Notes under the pieces: model-generated
Seen by the model: only the letters and a program-made list of their open reading frames with translations
Databases searched by the model: none
Told to the model about the DNA's origin: nothing
Assembly (NCBI GenBank): GCA_902610255.1
Contig: CACLUX010000001.1
Location: forward strand, 62,001 to 126,000
Source of the DNA: an uncultured Alphaproteobacteria bacterium
Lineage (GTDB): Bacteria > Pseudomonadota > Alphaproteobacteria > HIMB59
Length of the DNA: 64,000 bases
Direction: 5' to 3'
Shown here: one piece after another, positions 18,765 through 25,983 of the stretch
How positions within the stretch are numbered: position 1 is the first letter of the stretch
How the letters are laid out: the number at the start of each line of letters is the position of its first letter
Translations under genes and position numbers: made by a program

Positions 18765-19549
18765 GCTACAGATACCTTATTAAGAGTTTGTTTTTCTAAA
18801 GACTGGATTTTTTTTTCATTCCAAAAGACTAACTCCAAGTTGCCTTTAAAGTCCTCAACCATTGCACTACAGCTATCTACCCAATCTCCTAGATTATGAT
18901 ATGTCTTGTCACCAATTTTTTTTATTTGGGGATGGTGAATATGACCACAAACAATTCCATCACAATTATTTTTTTTTATTCTCTCAAGACATGCATTTTC
19001 AAAATTTTCAATATATCGTTGAGCATCTTTTACTCGTGTTTTTAAATATCCTGATAAAGACCAATACGAAAGACCAAGTTTTCTTCGACAGAAATTTAAA
19101 ATATTATTAAACCAAACAGAGTAGTCATAAAGGACGGCACCTATCTTTGCTAACCATTTTGAATTTAGAACTATTCCATCAAATTCATGCCCATGCATTA
19201 AGAGAAGTCTTTTATTGTTCGCTGTTGTATGAATTCTATTTTTTCGAACTTTAATGTTTGCAAATGAAAAACCACAATAATCTGAAAAAACTTCATCATG
19301 GTTTCCAGGTATATAATAGACTTTGGTACCTGAGCGTGCTTTTCGTAAAACTTTTTGTATGAAAGTATTAAAATCAGGATTCCAAAACCAATTTTTTTTT
19401 AGACGCCATCCGTCTATAATATCTCCAAGTAAATAAAGATGATCACAATCATTATATTTTAAAAAGTGTAAGAGCTCCTTTACTTTTGAAGCACGTATGC
19501 CAATATGAATGTCTGAAATAAATATAGATCGATGTTTTTTGATTTGCAT
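18761..19549 (-). CDS. plcP: PlcP-type phospholipase C (calcineurin-like metallophosphoesterase)
   Basis: The 262-residue protein has all five metallophosphoesterase blocks: SDIHIG, GDIIDGW, PGNHDE, MHGHEFDG and CGHIHHP, and belongs to the UDP-2,3-diacylglucosamine pyrophosphatase-like group. The next gene overlaps by 4 bases and is a lipid-type glycosyltransferase, the arrangement known for PlcP in phosphate-starved marine bacteria and rhizobia, where it splits phospholipid headgroups to give diacylglycerol. No membrane segment is evident. A candidate PhoB site lies 45-61 bases upstream at 19594-19610. The alternative, LpxH-like lipid A hydrolysis, is less likely given the glycosyltransferase, the Pst locus next door and dgkA. 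Confidence 0.85.
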   Translation of the reverse strand: MQIKKHRSIFISDIHIGIRASKVKELLHFLKYNDCDHLYLLGDIIDGWRLKKNWFWNPDFNTFIQKVLRKARSGTKVYYIPGNHDEVFSDYCGFSFANIKVRKNRIHTTANNKRLLLMHGHEFDGIVLNSKWLAKIGAVLYDYSVWFNNILNFCRRKLGLSYWSLSGYLKTRVKDAQRYIENFENACLERIKKNNCDGIVCGHIHHPQIKKIGDKTYHNLGDWVDSCSAMVEDFKGNLELVFWNEKKIQSLEKQTLNKVSVA

Positions 19550-19576
19550 AGAATCTAAAAATAGATATATCTACGA

Positions 19577-19610
19577 TTGATAGTATTGAGGATTGTTAAA
19601 GTTTTATTAA
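19577..19610 (-). promoter_or_regulatory. Candidate Pho box and promoter of plcP
   Basis: The minus strand has TTAATAAAACTTTAACA (19610-19594), identical to the sequences upstream of pstS and of the ATP-grasp gene. It contains half-sites TTTAATA-like and TTTAACA spaced 11 bp, as PhoB half-sites are. Eleven bases after the second half-site comes TATCAA (19582-19577), a possible -10. The other end abuts the ATG of the divergent SET-domain gene, so the factor bound here could affect both. Regulator assignment is inferred. Confidence 0.55.
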
Positions 19611-20129
19611 ATGGACTCTTCACAAAAGCTTTATATTAGAAAAAATTCTAAAATTCATGCATCTGGTCTTTTTGCAAAAGCTGATATCAGTGCTGGCACT
19701 AGAATCATTGAATATCGCGGGTTAAAGATAACTAAAGCTCAATCCGACAAGATTGCTGATGTTCACATAGAGGCAAACAAAAGGGCTAAAACAGTCGGGT
19801 CTGTTTACATTTTTACACTGAATCAAAAATACGACATCAATGGAAAAGTAACATGGAATTTAGCAAAATATATTAATCATTCCTGCGACCCTAATTGTGA
19901 AACTGATATCATCAAAGGAAAAATATGGATTAGCGCAATTAAAGATATTAAGAAAGGCGAGGAGCTGTCCTACGACTATGGATATGACATGTTTTGTTTC
20001 GAGGATCACCCGTGTCGATGTGGGTCTCAAAACTGTATTGGATATATTGTTCGAAGCAATCTTAGATGGAGAGTTAAAAAAAGGTTAATTGAAAATAAAA
20101 AGTCAAGATTTAACAAAAACTTCACATAA
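19611..20129 (+). CDS. SET-domain protein-lysine methyltransferase
   Basis: A 172-residue protein made almost only of a SET domain plus post-SET. It begins with SKIHASGLFAKADISAGTRIIEYRG (residues 13-37), has the pseudoknot NHSC (89-92) in YINHSCDPNCE, the catalytic-region EELSYDYGYD with Tyr121, and a post-SET CxCx4C (Cys135, Cys137, Cys142) that with Cys92 would bind zinc. It should transfer methyl groups from SAM to a protein lysine; the substrate is unknown. It is divergent from plcP with 61 bases between starts and 17 bases upstream of dgkA, so it may belong to the phosphate-starvation genes. Bacterial SET proteins of this type exist; their roles are mostly unknown. Confidence 0.85.
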   Translation: MDSSQKLYIRKNSKIHASGLFAKADISAGTRIIEYRGLKITKAQSDKIADVHIEANKRAKTVGSVYIFTLNQKYDINGKVTWNLAKYINHSCDPNCETDIIKGKIWISAIKDIKKGEELSYDYGYDMFCFEDHPCRCGSQNCIGYIVRSNLRWRVKKRLIENKKSRFNKNFT

Positions 20130-20146
20130 GTAGTTAAACTTCAGAT

Positions 20147-20494
20147 ATGGATTTTAAAAATAAAAATATAGTAGATGCTTTTTGGTGTTCAATTGAAGGC
20201 CTAAAAATTCTCCTTCAAGAAAAAGCAGCAAGAAGAGAGCTATTATTGCTTCCCTTGTCTGCTCTATACATCGTAATTTTTCAACCGGCTCTTTTGTTCA
20301 TACTTTGGCTGATAATTTTACCTTTGCTCATACTTAGTATTGAGGCTCTAAACACTGCAATAGAATATACCTGTGATAAAATTACTATGGATAAGTCAAA
20401 CAAAATAAAGAAAGCTAAAGATTTGGGCTCTGCTGCAATTTTTTTATCTCTAACAGCCTATGGAATAGTTTTATTCTTAGGTTTATTTAATTAA
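20147..20494 (+). CDS. dgkA: Diacylglycerol kinase (DgkA type)
   Basis: Small integral-membrane kinase that phosphorylates diacylglycerol to phosphatidic acid. The 115 residues show the DgkA pattern: an amphipathic N-terminus (AFWCSIEGLKILLQEKAARREL), three membrane helices, the conserved SIEALNTAIEYTCDKI (E. coli VEILNSAIEAVVD) with its catalytic Glu, and KKAKDLGSAAIFLS (E. coli RAKDMGSAAV). Seventeen bases separate it from the SET gene. Next to plcP its logic is clear: it can return PlcP-made diacylglycerol to phospholipid synthesis, in competition with the glycosyltransferase. Confidence 0.92.
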   Translation: MDFKNKNIVDAFWCSIEGLKILLQEKAARRELLLLPLSALYIVIFQPALLFILWLIILPLLILSIEALNTAIEYTCDKITMDKSNKIKKAKDLGSAAIFLSLTAYGIVLFLGLFN

Positions 20495-20496
20495 TT

Positions 20497-20573
20497 TGGG
20501 AAGATTGACATGATTTTTCTACAAGTAGAGGAGGTCTATGTTTCAATCACAGGGGAAATGCCAATCTTCCACC
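20497..20573. ncRNA. Candidate structured RNA between dgkA and arsC
   Basis: The 116-base gap between convergent genes holds a long-range inverted repeat: GGAAGATTG (20499-20507) with CAATCTTCC (20562-20570), extended after one mismatch by CAT/ATG. Inside lies a second hairpin UCUA(CAAG)UAGA (20518-20529) and a perfect Shine-Dalgarno-like AGGAGG (20529-20534). G+C is about 40% against roughly 30% around it. Neither strand has a T run after the outer stem, so it is not an ordinary terminator. A 12-codon frame starts at ATG 20538 but spacing to AGGAGG is only 3 bases. The strand is undecided. Confidence 0.4.
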
Positions 20574-20610
20574 TAATAAAATAATCATTTATATTAAATT
20601 AAAGTTAAAT

Positions 20611-21081
20611 TTAGATTAAATTTCCAATTTCTTTTATTTGATCGATATTTAATAAGTTGTTTTGCTTATAATTTTGAACTAGTGCAAGACATCTTTTTTT
20701 AAGAACATTGAATACTTTTAAAAATTCTATCTCAACTTCCTCTTCAGTGCCTTTAAATTTTGCAGGATCAGCTACACCCCAATGTGCCTTTAATGTATTT
20801 TTGAGATACAGGGGGCAAGTTTCTCCAGCTGCATTATCACACACAGTAATAACCAAATCAAAATTAATATCTGAAAAATCATTCCATGATTGACTTTTAA
20901 AATTGTCTAGGAAAATTTTATTTTTTTCTAATGTTTTGATACTTAATGGATGCACATATCCTGCAGGGTGGCTTCCTGCACTATAAGCATTAAAAAAGTC
21001 TTTACCATAATGGTTTAAAAGCCCCTCTGTTATAATTGATCGACAAGAGTTACCTGTACAAAGTACAAGAATTTTAATCAT
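20611..21081 (-). CDS. arsC: Arsenate reductase, thioredoxin-coupled (low-molecular-weight phosphatase fold)
   Basis: Reduces arsenate to arsenite. The 156-residue protein has the phosphatase loop CTGNSCRS with Cys8, Cys13 and Arg14, and the redox pair Cys81 and Cys89 in TVCDNAAGETCPL. That pair separates thioredoxin-coupled ArsC from ordinary low-molecular-weight tyrosine phosphatases. DPAKFKGTEEE carries the general-acid Asp. It starts one base after the phoB stop as the last gene of the pst operon, which makes sense because arsenate enters by phosphate transporters when these are induced. No arsenite exporter is seen in the window. Confidence 0.9.
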   Translation of the reverse strand: MIKILVLCTGNSCRSIITEGLLNHYGKDFFNAYSAGSHPAGYVHPLSIKTLEKNKIFLDNFKSQSWNDFSDINFDLVITVCDNAAGETCPLYLKNTLKAHWGVADPAKFKGTEEEVEIEFLKVFNVLKKRCLALVQNYKQNNLLNIDQIKEIGNLI

Positions 21082-21082
21082 T

Positions 21083-21772
21083 TTAATTTTCTGAATCGAT
21101 AGAGTAGCCAGCGGATCTAACTGTTCGAATGAAATCTTTTTCTCCTGGTAAATTCAGCTCTTTTCTGAGTCTTCTTATGTGAACATCAACTGTTCTAGGT
21201 TCAACGTAAGCGTCATTTAACCAAACATTATCCAATAGTTGCTGCCTAGAATAGACTCTACCTTTATTTTCAATAAAAAATTTTAAAAGATTAAATTCAG
21301 TCGGTCCTAAATTTAATTTTCTCTCACCCCTTGATACCCTTCTGTTGGTAAGATTAATGTTAATATCATGAAACTTGAGTGAGTCGTTCTCTTCTCTTGC
21401 TTTTGTTCTTTTAAGTAATGATTTAATTCTAGCAAGGATCTCACTTGGAAGAAAAGGTTTGGTTACATAATCCTCCACACCTAATTCAAAACCTCTAATT
21501 TTATCATCCTCTTGACCTTTAGCTGTTAACATTATAATTGGAATTTTTTTTAGATTATCTTTTCTTTTAATTCTCTTTAAAACTTCAATGCCCGATATAT
21601 TTGGTAGCATCCAATCTAATAAAATTAAATCAGGCAGCCAATGTTCGATCTCTTGGATTGCAGATTCTCCGTCGTATGAAAATTTTATTTGGTAGTTTTG
21701 TTGTTCTAAATGAAATCCAATTAATTCTGAGATTGGTTTTTCATCCTCTACAACTAAAATCTTGTCTGTCAT
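21083..21772 (-). CDS. phoB: Phosphate regulon response regulator PhoB
   Basis: OmpR/PhoB-type two-component regulator of 229 residues. The receiver domain has Asp10/Glu11, phosphoacceptor Asp53 (LILLDWMLP), Thr83 and Lys105 (VTKPF). The C-terminal winged helix ends with VWLNDAYVEPRTVDVHIRRLRKELNLPG and RTVRSAGYSID, close to E. coli PhoB. It lies between phoU and arsC; the sensor phoR is not adjacent but sits upstream of pstS, 5 kb away on the same strand. Its target is probably the shared 17-base sequence found before pstS and plcP. Confidence 0.95.
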   Translation of the reverse strand: MTDKILVVEDEKPISELIGFHLEQQNYQIKFSYDGESAIQEIEHWLPDLILLDWMLPNISGIEVLKRIKRKDNLKKIPIIMLTAKGQEDDKIRGFELGVEDYVTKPFLPSEILARIKSLLKRTKAREENDSLKFHDININLTNRRVSRGERKLNLGPTEFNLLKFFIENKGRVYSRQQLLDNVWLNDAYVEPRTVDVHIRRLRKELNLPGEKDFIRTVRSAGYSIDSEN

Positions 21773-22452
21773 TCAAAATCAGATTTTTTTAAATCAATAT
21801 AATGACCTGTAATGTTAAAAATGACCTCTTCAGCTATGTTAGTAGCATGATCACCTATTCTTTCTAAGGACTTTGCAATTAAAATTGGCTTAGTGCCTTC
21901 ATCAACAACACTTGTTTCTTTATTGTGCATTCTTTCTATTAAATCAGATAATAAAGATTTGTACTGCCTGTCAATTTCTGCATCTTGATTCCATGAGATC
22001 CTTGCCTGTACCTCATCTTTTTTAAAAAAACTCTCAAGTGTTTGATTAACCATTTTTTGGACACCTTTACCTAAATTATGCATTTGGTCCGTTAAATCCT
22101 CGTCAAATGAAGAAGAAATTGAAATAGCTCTTTTTGCTAAATTTCTAGAGTGATCTCCCATTCTCTCAAGCTCTTTTGAAACTTTGAGGGCAGTGAAAAC
22201 TAGTCTTAAATCACTGGCAACGGGTCTATGTAAAGTCATAATTTCGAAACTTAAATCCCTAACATCTCTTTCCACTTCATCAACTTGTTCATCAAGATTC
22301 TGTGTTGTCTGTGCATCAGATGAGTCTTTAGATTTAATAACATTTACTGCAATTTCAATTTGTTTCTCAACAATATTACTCATTTTAATTAAATTATCTG
22401 TAAGATGATTTAACTTTTGTTCAAAGTTTTTATCTGTGTGTGCTGTTTCCAT
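21769..22452 (-). CDS. phoU: Phosphate signalling protein PhoU
   Basis: Peripheral protein that connects the Pst transporter with the PhoR sensor and damps PhoB activation when phosphate is ample. The roughly 227-residue all-helical protein has the duplicated PhoU repeat, with VERDVRDLSFEIMTLHRPVASDLR and LVFTALKVSKELERMGDHSRNLAKRA in the first and LIAKSLERIGDHATNIAEEVIF in the second; the E/DxxxD metal-binding motifs are visible. ATG 22452 is chosen over a TTG three codons earlier because it lies one base after the pstB stop. It overlaps phoB by 4 bases. Confidence 0.95.
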   Translation of the reverse strand: METAHTDKNFEQKLNHLTDNLIKMSNIVEKQIEIAVNVIKSKDSSDAQTTQNLDEQVDEVERDVRDLSFEIMTLHRPVASDLRLVFTALKVSKELERMGDHSRNLAKRAISISSSFDEDLTDQMHNLGKGVQKMVNQTLESFFKKDEVQARISWNQDAEIDRQYKSLLSDLIERMHNKETSVVDEGTKPILIAKSLERIGDHATNIAEEVIFNITGHYIDLKKSDFE

Positions 22453-22453
22453 T

Positions 22454-23230
22454 TTAACCAAACCTTCCAGTTATGTAGTCATTTGTTTGTTCTTTATCAG
22501 GTTTTGTAAATATCTTACCAGTTTCTCCATATTCGACAAGGTTACCTAAATGAAAAAACGCAGTTTTAGATGATACTCGTGATGCTTGAGACATAGAATG
22601 AGTTACTATAATAATTGTGTAATTTTCTTTCAATTCGTTAATTAAATCTTCTATTTTTGCGGTTGCTATTGGATCTAATGCAGAACAAGGTTCGTCCATC
22701 AAAATGATTTCCGGTCTTATAGCAATCGCTCTTGCAATGCACAATCTTTGCTGTTGTCCTCCTGATAAACCGGTAGCAATATCATCCATTCTATCTTTTA
22801 CCTCTTCATAAAGACCCGCTCTGTGAAGTGAGTCTTTTACTATTTCATCTAATTCATTTTGAGAAGAAGCAATACCATGAATTTTTGGTCCGTAGGCAAC
22901 ATTTTCATAAATAGTTTTTGGAAAAGGATTGGGTTTTTGAAAAACCATTCCAACTTTTTCGCGAAGAGTTTCTACCTGTATATCAGGGCTATATATATCA
23001 ACATTGCCATTCAACAAAAACTTACCTTTAACATTACAAATATCTATTACATCATTCATACGGTTTAAACATCGCAAAAATGTCGACTTACCACAACCTG
23101 AGGGTCCTATAAGAGAAGTTACTTCATTTTTTGGAAAATTAAGAGCAACGTTATTGATTGCCATTTTTTTTCCATAGTGGACATATACCTCACTTGTTTG
23201 CAAAGCATAATTGCTGTTTTGATCTACCAT
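22454..23230 (-). CDS. pstB: Phosphate ABC transporter ATP-binding protein
   Basis: ATPase of the high-affinity Pst phosphate importer. The 258-residue protein has Walker [10 protein letters not shown], the PstB-specific [11 protein letters not shown]-loop [21 protein letters not shown], signature LSGGQQQRL, Walker [13 protein letters not shown] and the switch His in VTHSM. It overlaps pstA by 7 bases and precedes phoU by one base. Expression should rise in phosphate limitation with pstS. Confidence 0.97.
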   Translation of the reverse strand: MVDQNSNYALQTSEVYVHYGKKMAINNVALNFPKNEVTSLIGPSGCGKSTFLRCLNRMNDVIDICNVKGKFLLNGNVDIYSPDIQVETLREKVGMVFQKPNPFPKTIYENVAYGPKIHGIASSQNELDEIVKDSLHRAGLYEEVKDRMDDIATGLSGGQQQRLCIARAIAIRPEIILMDEPCSALDPIATAKIEDLINELKENYTIIIVTHSMSQASRVSSKTAFFHLGNLVEYGETGKIFTKPDKEQTNDYITGRFG

Positions 23231-24474
23231 TTCACCTCCAATTTTCTTCTTACCAACACTGCCACAGTATTCATTATAATCAAAAAAGATAAAAGTAGCA
23301 TTATTCCTGCAGATGTTTTTTCGAGGAAACCTCTTTCAGCGCTCTCAGACCATAGATATATTTGTGAAGGAAGACCAGTGGCAGGGTCGAATGCCCCTCC
23401 CGGTATTTCCATCACAAAAGCAACCATACCTACCAATAATAAAGGGGCTGTCTCACCCAAAGCTTGTGCCATTCCAATAATTGTTCCAGTAAGAGTACCT
23501 GGCAAAGATAAAGGGATTACATGATGAAATACAGTTTGCATTTTAGTAGCCCCCACAGCAAGTGCTCCCTCTCTAATTGAAGGGGGGACGCCTCTGAGCG
23601 ATGCCCTAGATGCTATAATAATTGTTGGTAAAGTCATAAAACCTAAAACTAATCCTCCAACTAAAGGGACTTGATATGGCATCCCAAAAACTCCAATTAG
23701 CATACCTAAGCCTAAAAGTCCGTAAACAATAGAGGGAACCGCCGCAAGGTTATTTATATTTACTTCAATAATGTCAGTTATTTTTCCTGGTTTAACAAAT
23801 TCCTCTAAGTACACAGAAGCCAAAAGTCCGATTGGAAAAGCAAAACTAAAACAGATCAATAAAGCATAAAAAGACCCCATAAGTGCTCCAAGTATTCCGG
23901 CTGTTTCTGGATCTCTTGAGTCTCCATTTGTGAAAAACCAAAAATTGAATGTCTTAGACATTTTACCTTTGGAGTCTAAAGAGTCTAAGATAGAAAGTTG
24001 ATAATCATTTATTTTTCGTTGTGCTTCGGGAACATTTCTTGGATAGTTTCCTTTGACAATTTGGTCAAGATCTGATGAGGCAGATATATCTAAATTGACA
24101 GTTTTTCCAATTACATTTGGATTGTTTGCAATATAATCTCTCAGCTGATAATCAAATTTTCTTGTGTACATTTCTCTGACTTTAATAAAATTTTCTTCAT
24201 CTAATCCAGGATGGTTTTGGTTAATCACTTGATCAGCAAGATCAACATAAGATGCTTTCATTATTTCTTTTTTGGAGGAGTTACTAGAAACCTCTATAAA
24301 ATTTGGGTCAAAATAAACATCAGCATTAATAGTTGTTCTAACAAAAGCACCACTGCCGGTAGAAAAAATTTTATACATTAAAATAAGCACGAAGAACAAA
24401 GAGAGAGTCATCGCAAACATTCCATAAAATTTGAAACGTTTCTCTGCTGCAAGTCTCTTTTCTAAACTACTCAT
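23224..24474 (-). CDS. pstA: Phosphate ABC transporter permease PstA
   Basis: Inner-membrane permease of the Pst system. The 416-residue protein is longer than E. coli PstA (296). It begins with one membrane helix (about 17-36), then a large periplasmic insertion to about residue 180, as in the extended alphaproteobacterial form, followed by the canonical six-helix core with the EAA loop around [37 protein letters not shown]. It overlaps both pstC (8 bases) and pstB (7 bases). Confidence 0.94.
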   Translation of the reverse strand: MSSLEKRLAAEKRFKFYGMFAMTLSLFFVLILMYKIFSTGSGAFVRTTINADVYFDPNFIEVSSNSSKKEIMKASYVDLADQVINQNHPGLDEENFIKVREMYTRKFDYQLRDYIANNPNVIGKTVNLDISASSDLDQIVKGNYPRNVPEAQRKINDYQLSILDSLDSKGKMSKTFNFWFFTNGDSRDPETAGILGALMGSFYALLICFSFAFPIGLLASVYLEEFVKPGKITDIIEVNINNLAAVPSIVYGLLGLGMLIGVFGMPYQVPLVGGLVLGFMTLPTIIIASRASLRGVPPSIREGALAVGATKMQTVFHHVIPLSLPGTLTGTIIGMAQALGETAPLLLVGMVAFVMEIPGGAFDPATGLPSQIYLWSESAERGFLEKTSAGIMLLLSFLIIMNTVAVLVRRKLEVKW

Positions 24475-25903
24475 ATTTTTCTCTGTACTTTTTTACTATT
24501 GTTATAGCAGCAATATTAAGAATTAATGTCATTACAAATAAAGTTAGGCCTAAAGCAAAAGCAACTAAGGTTTTTGGATTATCAAACTCGACATCTCCTA
24601 TCAAACTTGTAACAATCTGTGTTGTTATTGTAGTCGCTGGCTCCAAGGGATTAAAAGTAAGATTTGCTCTTAGGCTGGCGGCCATAACGACAATCATTGT
24701 CTCACCTATTGCCCTAGATATAGCTAATAAAAATGAGCCCATTATTCCAGCTAGAGCTGCTGGTAAAATTACTTTTTTAATAGTTTCTGATTTAGTTGCT
24801 CCAATTGCATAAGAACCCTCTCTTAAAGATTGAGGAACTGCTTTTATGACATCGTCACTAAGAGAGGAAACAAAAGGTATGATCATAACACCCATCGCTA
24901 AACCTGCAGCTAGAGCACTTTCAGCGGACACCGGTAATCCAACGCCTTCACCGACATCTTTTATGAAAGGTGCCAGTGATAAAGCAGCAAAAAATCCATA
25001 AACAACTGTGGGTATGCCAGCAAGAATTTCAATTATTGGTTTAGCTATATCTCTTACTTTTGATGACGCATACTCTGCTAAATAAATTGCTGTTAGCAGT
25101 CCTAAAGGAACAGCGACTAACATGGCAACAGATGCAATTAAAAGCGTTCCGGTAAGCAAAGGTACAAAACCAAAAGCCTCTTTTAAAGCCTCTTGATCGA
25201 AGCCTTCTGATGCATTGATAACAAAAGCTCTATTGGGATTCCATGCCGTATTAAAGAAAAAGTCCATAAAATTTACGTACCGAAAAAAATTAATGGCCTC
25301 GAAAACAAGAGAAAAGAAGATTCCAAAAGTAATGAATATTGCAATATAAGAACTGCCCTTGATAACATATGAAATTATTTTCTCAACAATTGGCTGTGCA
25401 TTTAGTTTTCCTGATATTGATTTCGTAGCCAAAAATCCTAAAAGCACAGGTAGAATAATAAATAGAGTTAAATTCGACCATCCGTAGATCTTGTCAAAAT
25501 TTGCTAAATTTTTTGCTGCAATTATCTCACTCTCACTGGCCATTTTTAAAATTGATTTATCGCCTACGGTCAAATCAATTTCTGATAAATTAACAATTAT
25601 AGATAGGTTGCTAATCTTATTCATAATTAAACCGAATTTTCCAGAGCTCCATGTAGCGACATCTGGAAATAACACAGGGGACATTACAAACATCTCTTGA
25701 AAGTTTGATTTAAAAATAAGTAAAAAGAACCAAATAATTATTGCTGGAAAAAAAACTAAAAGGACAACGTAATATCCATAATAATCTGGAAGAGAGGAAA
25801 GATTTTCATTTTTTTTAAATTTTAGGCTTAATGCTCTTTTTTTACCATAGAAGTAAAAAGAGTAAGAAAGTATAAAAACAAAAACAAGTGATAAATAAAG
25901 CAT
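24467..25903 (-). CDS. pstC: Phosphate ABC transporter permease PstC
   Basis: Partner permease of PstA. The 478-residue protein is again larger than the E. coli form (319). N-terminal helices and a periplasmic segment (about 65-150) precede the core permease, whose EAA loop reads DDVIKAVPQSLREGSYAIGATKSETIKKVILPAALAG. Membrane helices in the core include FGVFFSLVFEAINFFRYV-like and ILAGIPTVVYGFFAALSLAPF segments, the latter characteristic of PstC/PstA. An 80-base gap with a strong hairpin separates it from pstS. Confidence 0.94.
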   Translation of the reverse strand: MLYLSLVFVFILSYSFYFYGKKRALSLKFKKNENLSSLPDYYGYYVVLLVFFPAIIIWFFLLIFKSNFQEMFVMSPVLFPDVATWSSGKFGLIMNKISNLSIIVNLSEIDLTVGDKSILKMASESEIIAAKNLANFDKIYGWSNLTLFIILPVLLGFLATKSISGKLNAQPIVEKIISYVIKGSSYIAIFITFGIFFSLVFEAINFFRYVNFMDFFFNTAWNPNRAFVINASEGFDQEALKEAFGFVPLLTGTLLIASVAMLVAVPLGLLTAIYLAEYASSKVRDIAKPIIEILAGIPTVVYGFFAALSLAPFIKDVGEGVGLPVSAESALAAGLAMGVMIIPFVSSLSDDVIKAVPQSLREGSYAIGATKSETIKKVILPAALAGIMGSFLLAISRAIGETMIVVMAASLRANLTFNPLEPATTITTQIVTSLIGDVEFDNPKTLVAFALGLTLFVMTLILNIAAITIVKKYREKYE

Positions 25904-25935
25904 ACTGTCCTATTCCTCTATAAACTGATTTTGTC

Positions 25936-25961
25936 TTAGGGGCAAGAAATCTTGCCCCTAA
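25936..25961 (-). terminator. Perfect hairpin between pstS and pstC (mRNA stabiliser or partial terminator)
   Basis: TTAGGGGCAAG (25936-25946) and CTTGCCCCTAA (25951-25961) form a perfect 11-bp stem with a 4-base loop, 23 bases after the pstS stop. On the minus strand the stem is followed by GACAAAATC, not a T run, so it is not a classical terminator. Such a hairpin after a binding-protein gene often protects the upstream mRNA and gives more PstS than membrane components; that role is inferred. Confidence 0.7.
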
Positions 25962-25983
25962 AAATAAGATAATTAATTAATGC

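Noticed and set aside
19577..19610. The 17-base repeat as a transposon or recombination target site
   Set aside because: No flanking inverted repeats or mobile genes are present, and all three copies lie in promoter positions with 11-bp internal periodicity, which fits a regulator site better.
20538..20576. A 12-codon leader-peptide frame after AGGAGG
   Set aside because: Spacing from AGGAGG to ATG is only 3 bases and the region is better explained by RNA pairing; no downstream gene on that strand follows to be controlled.
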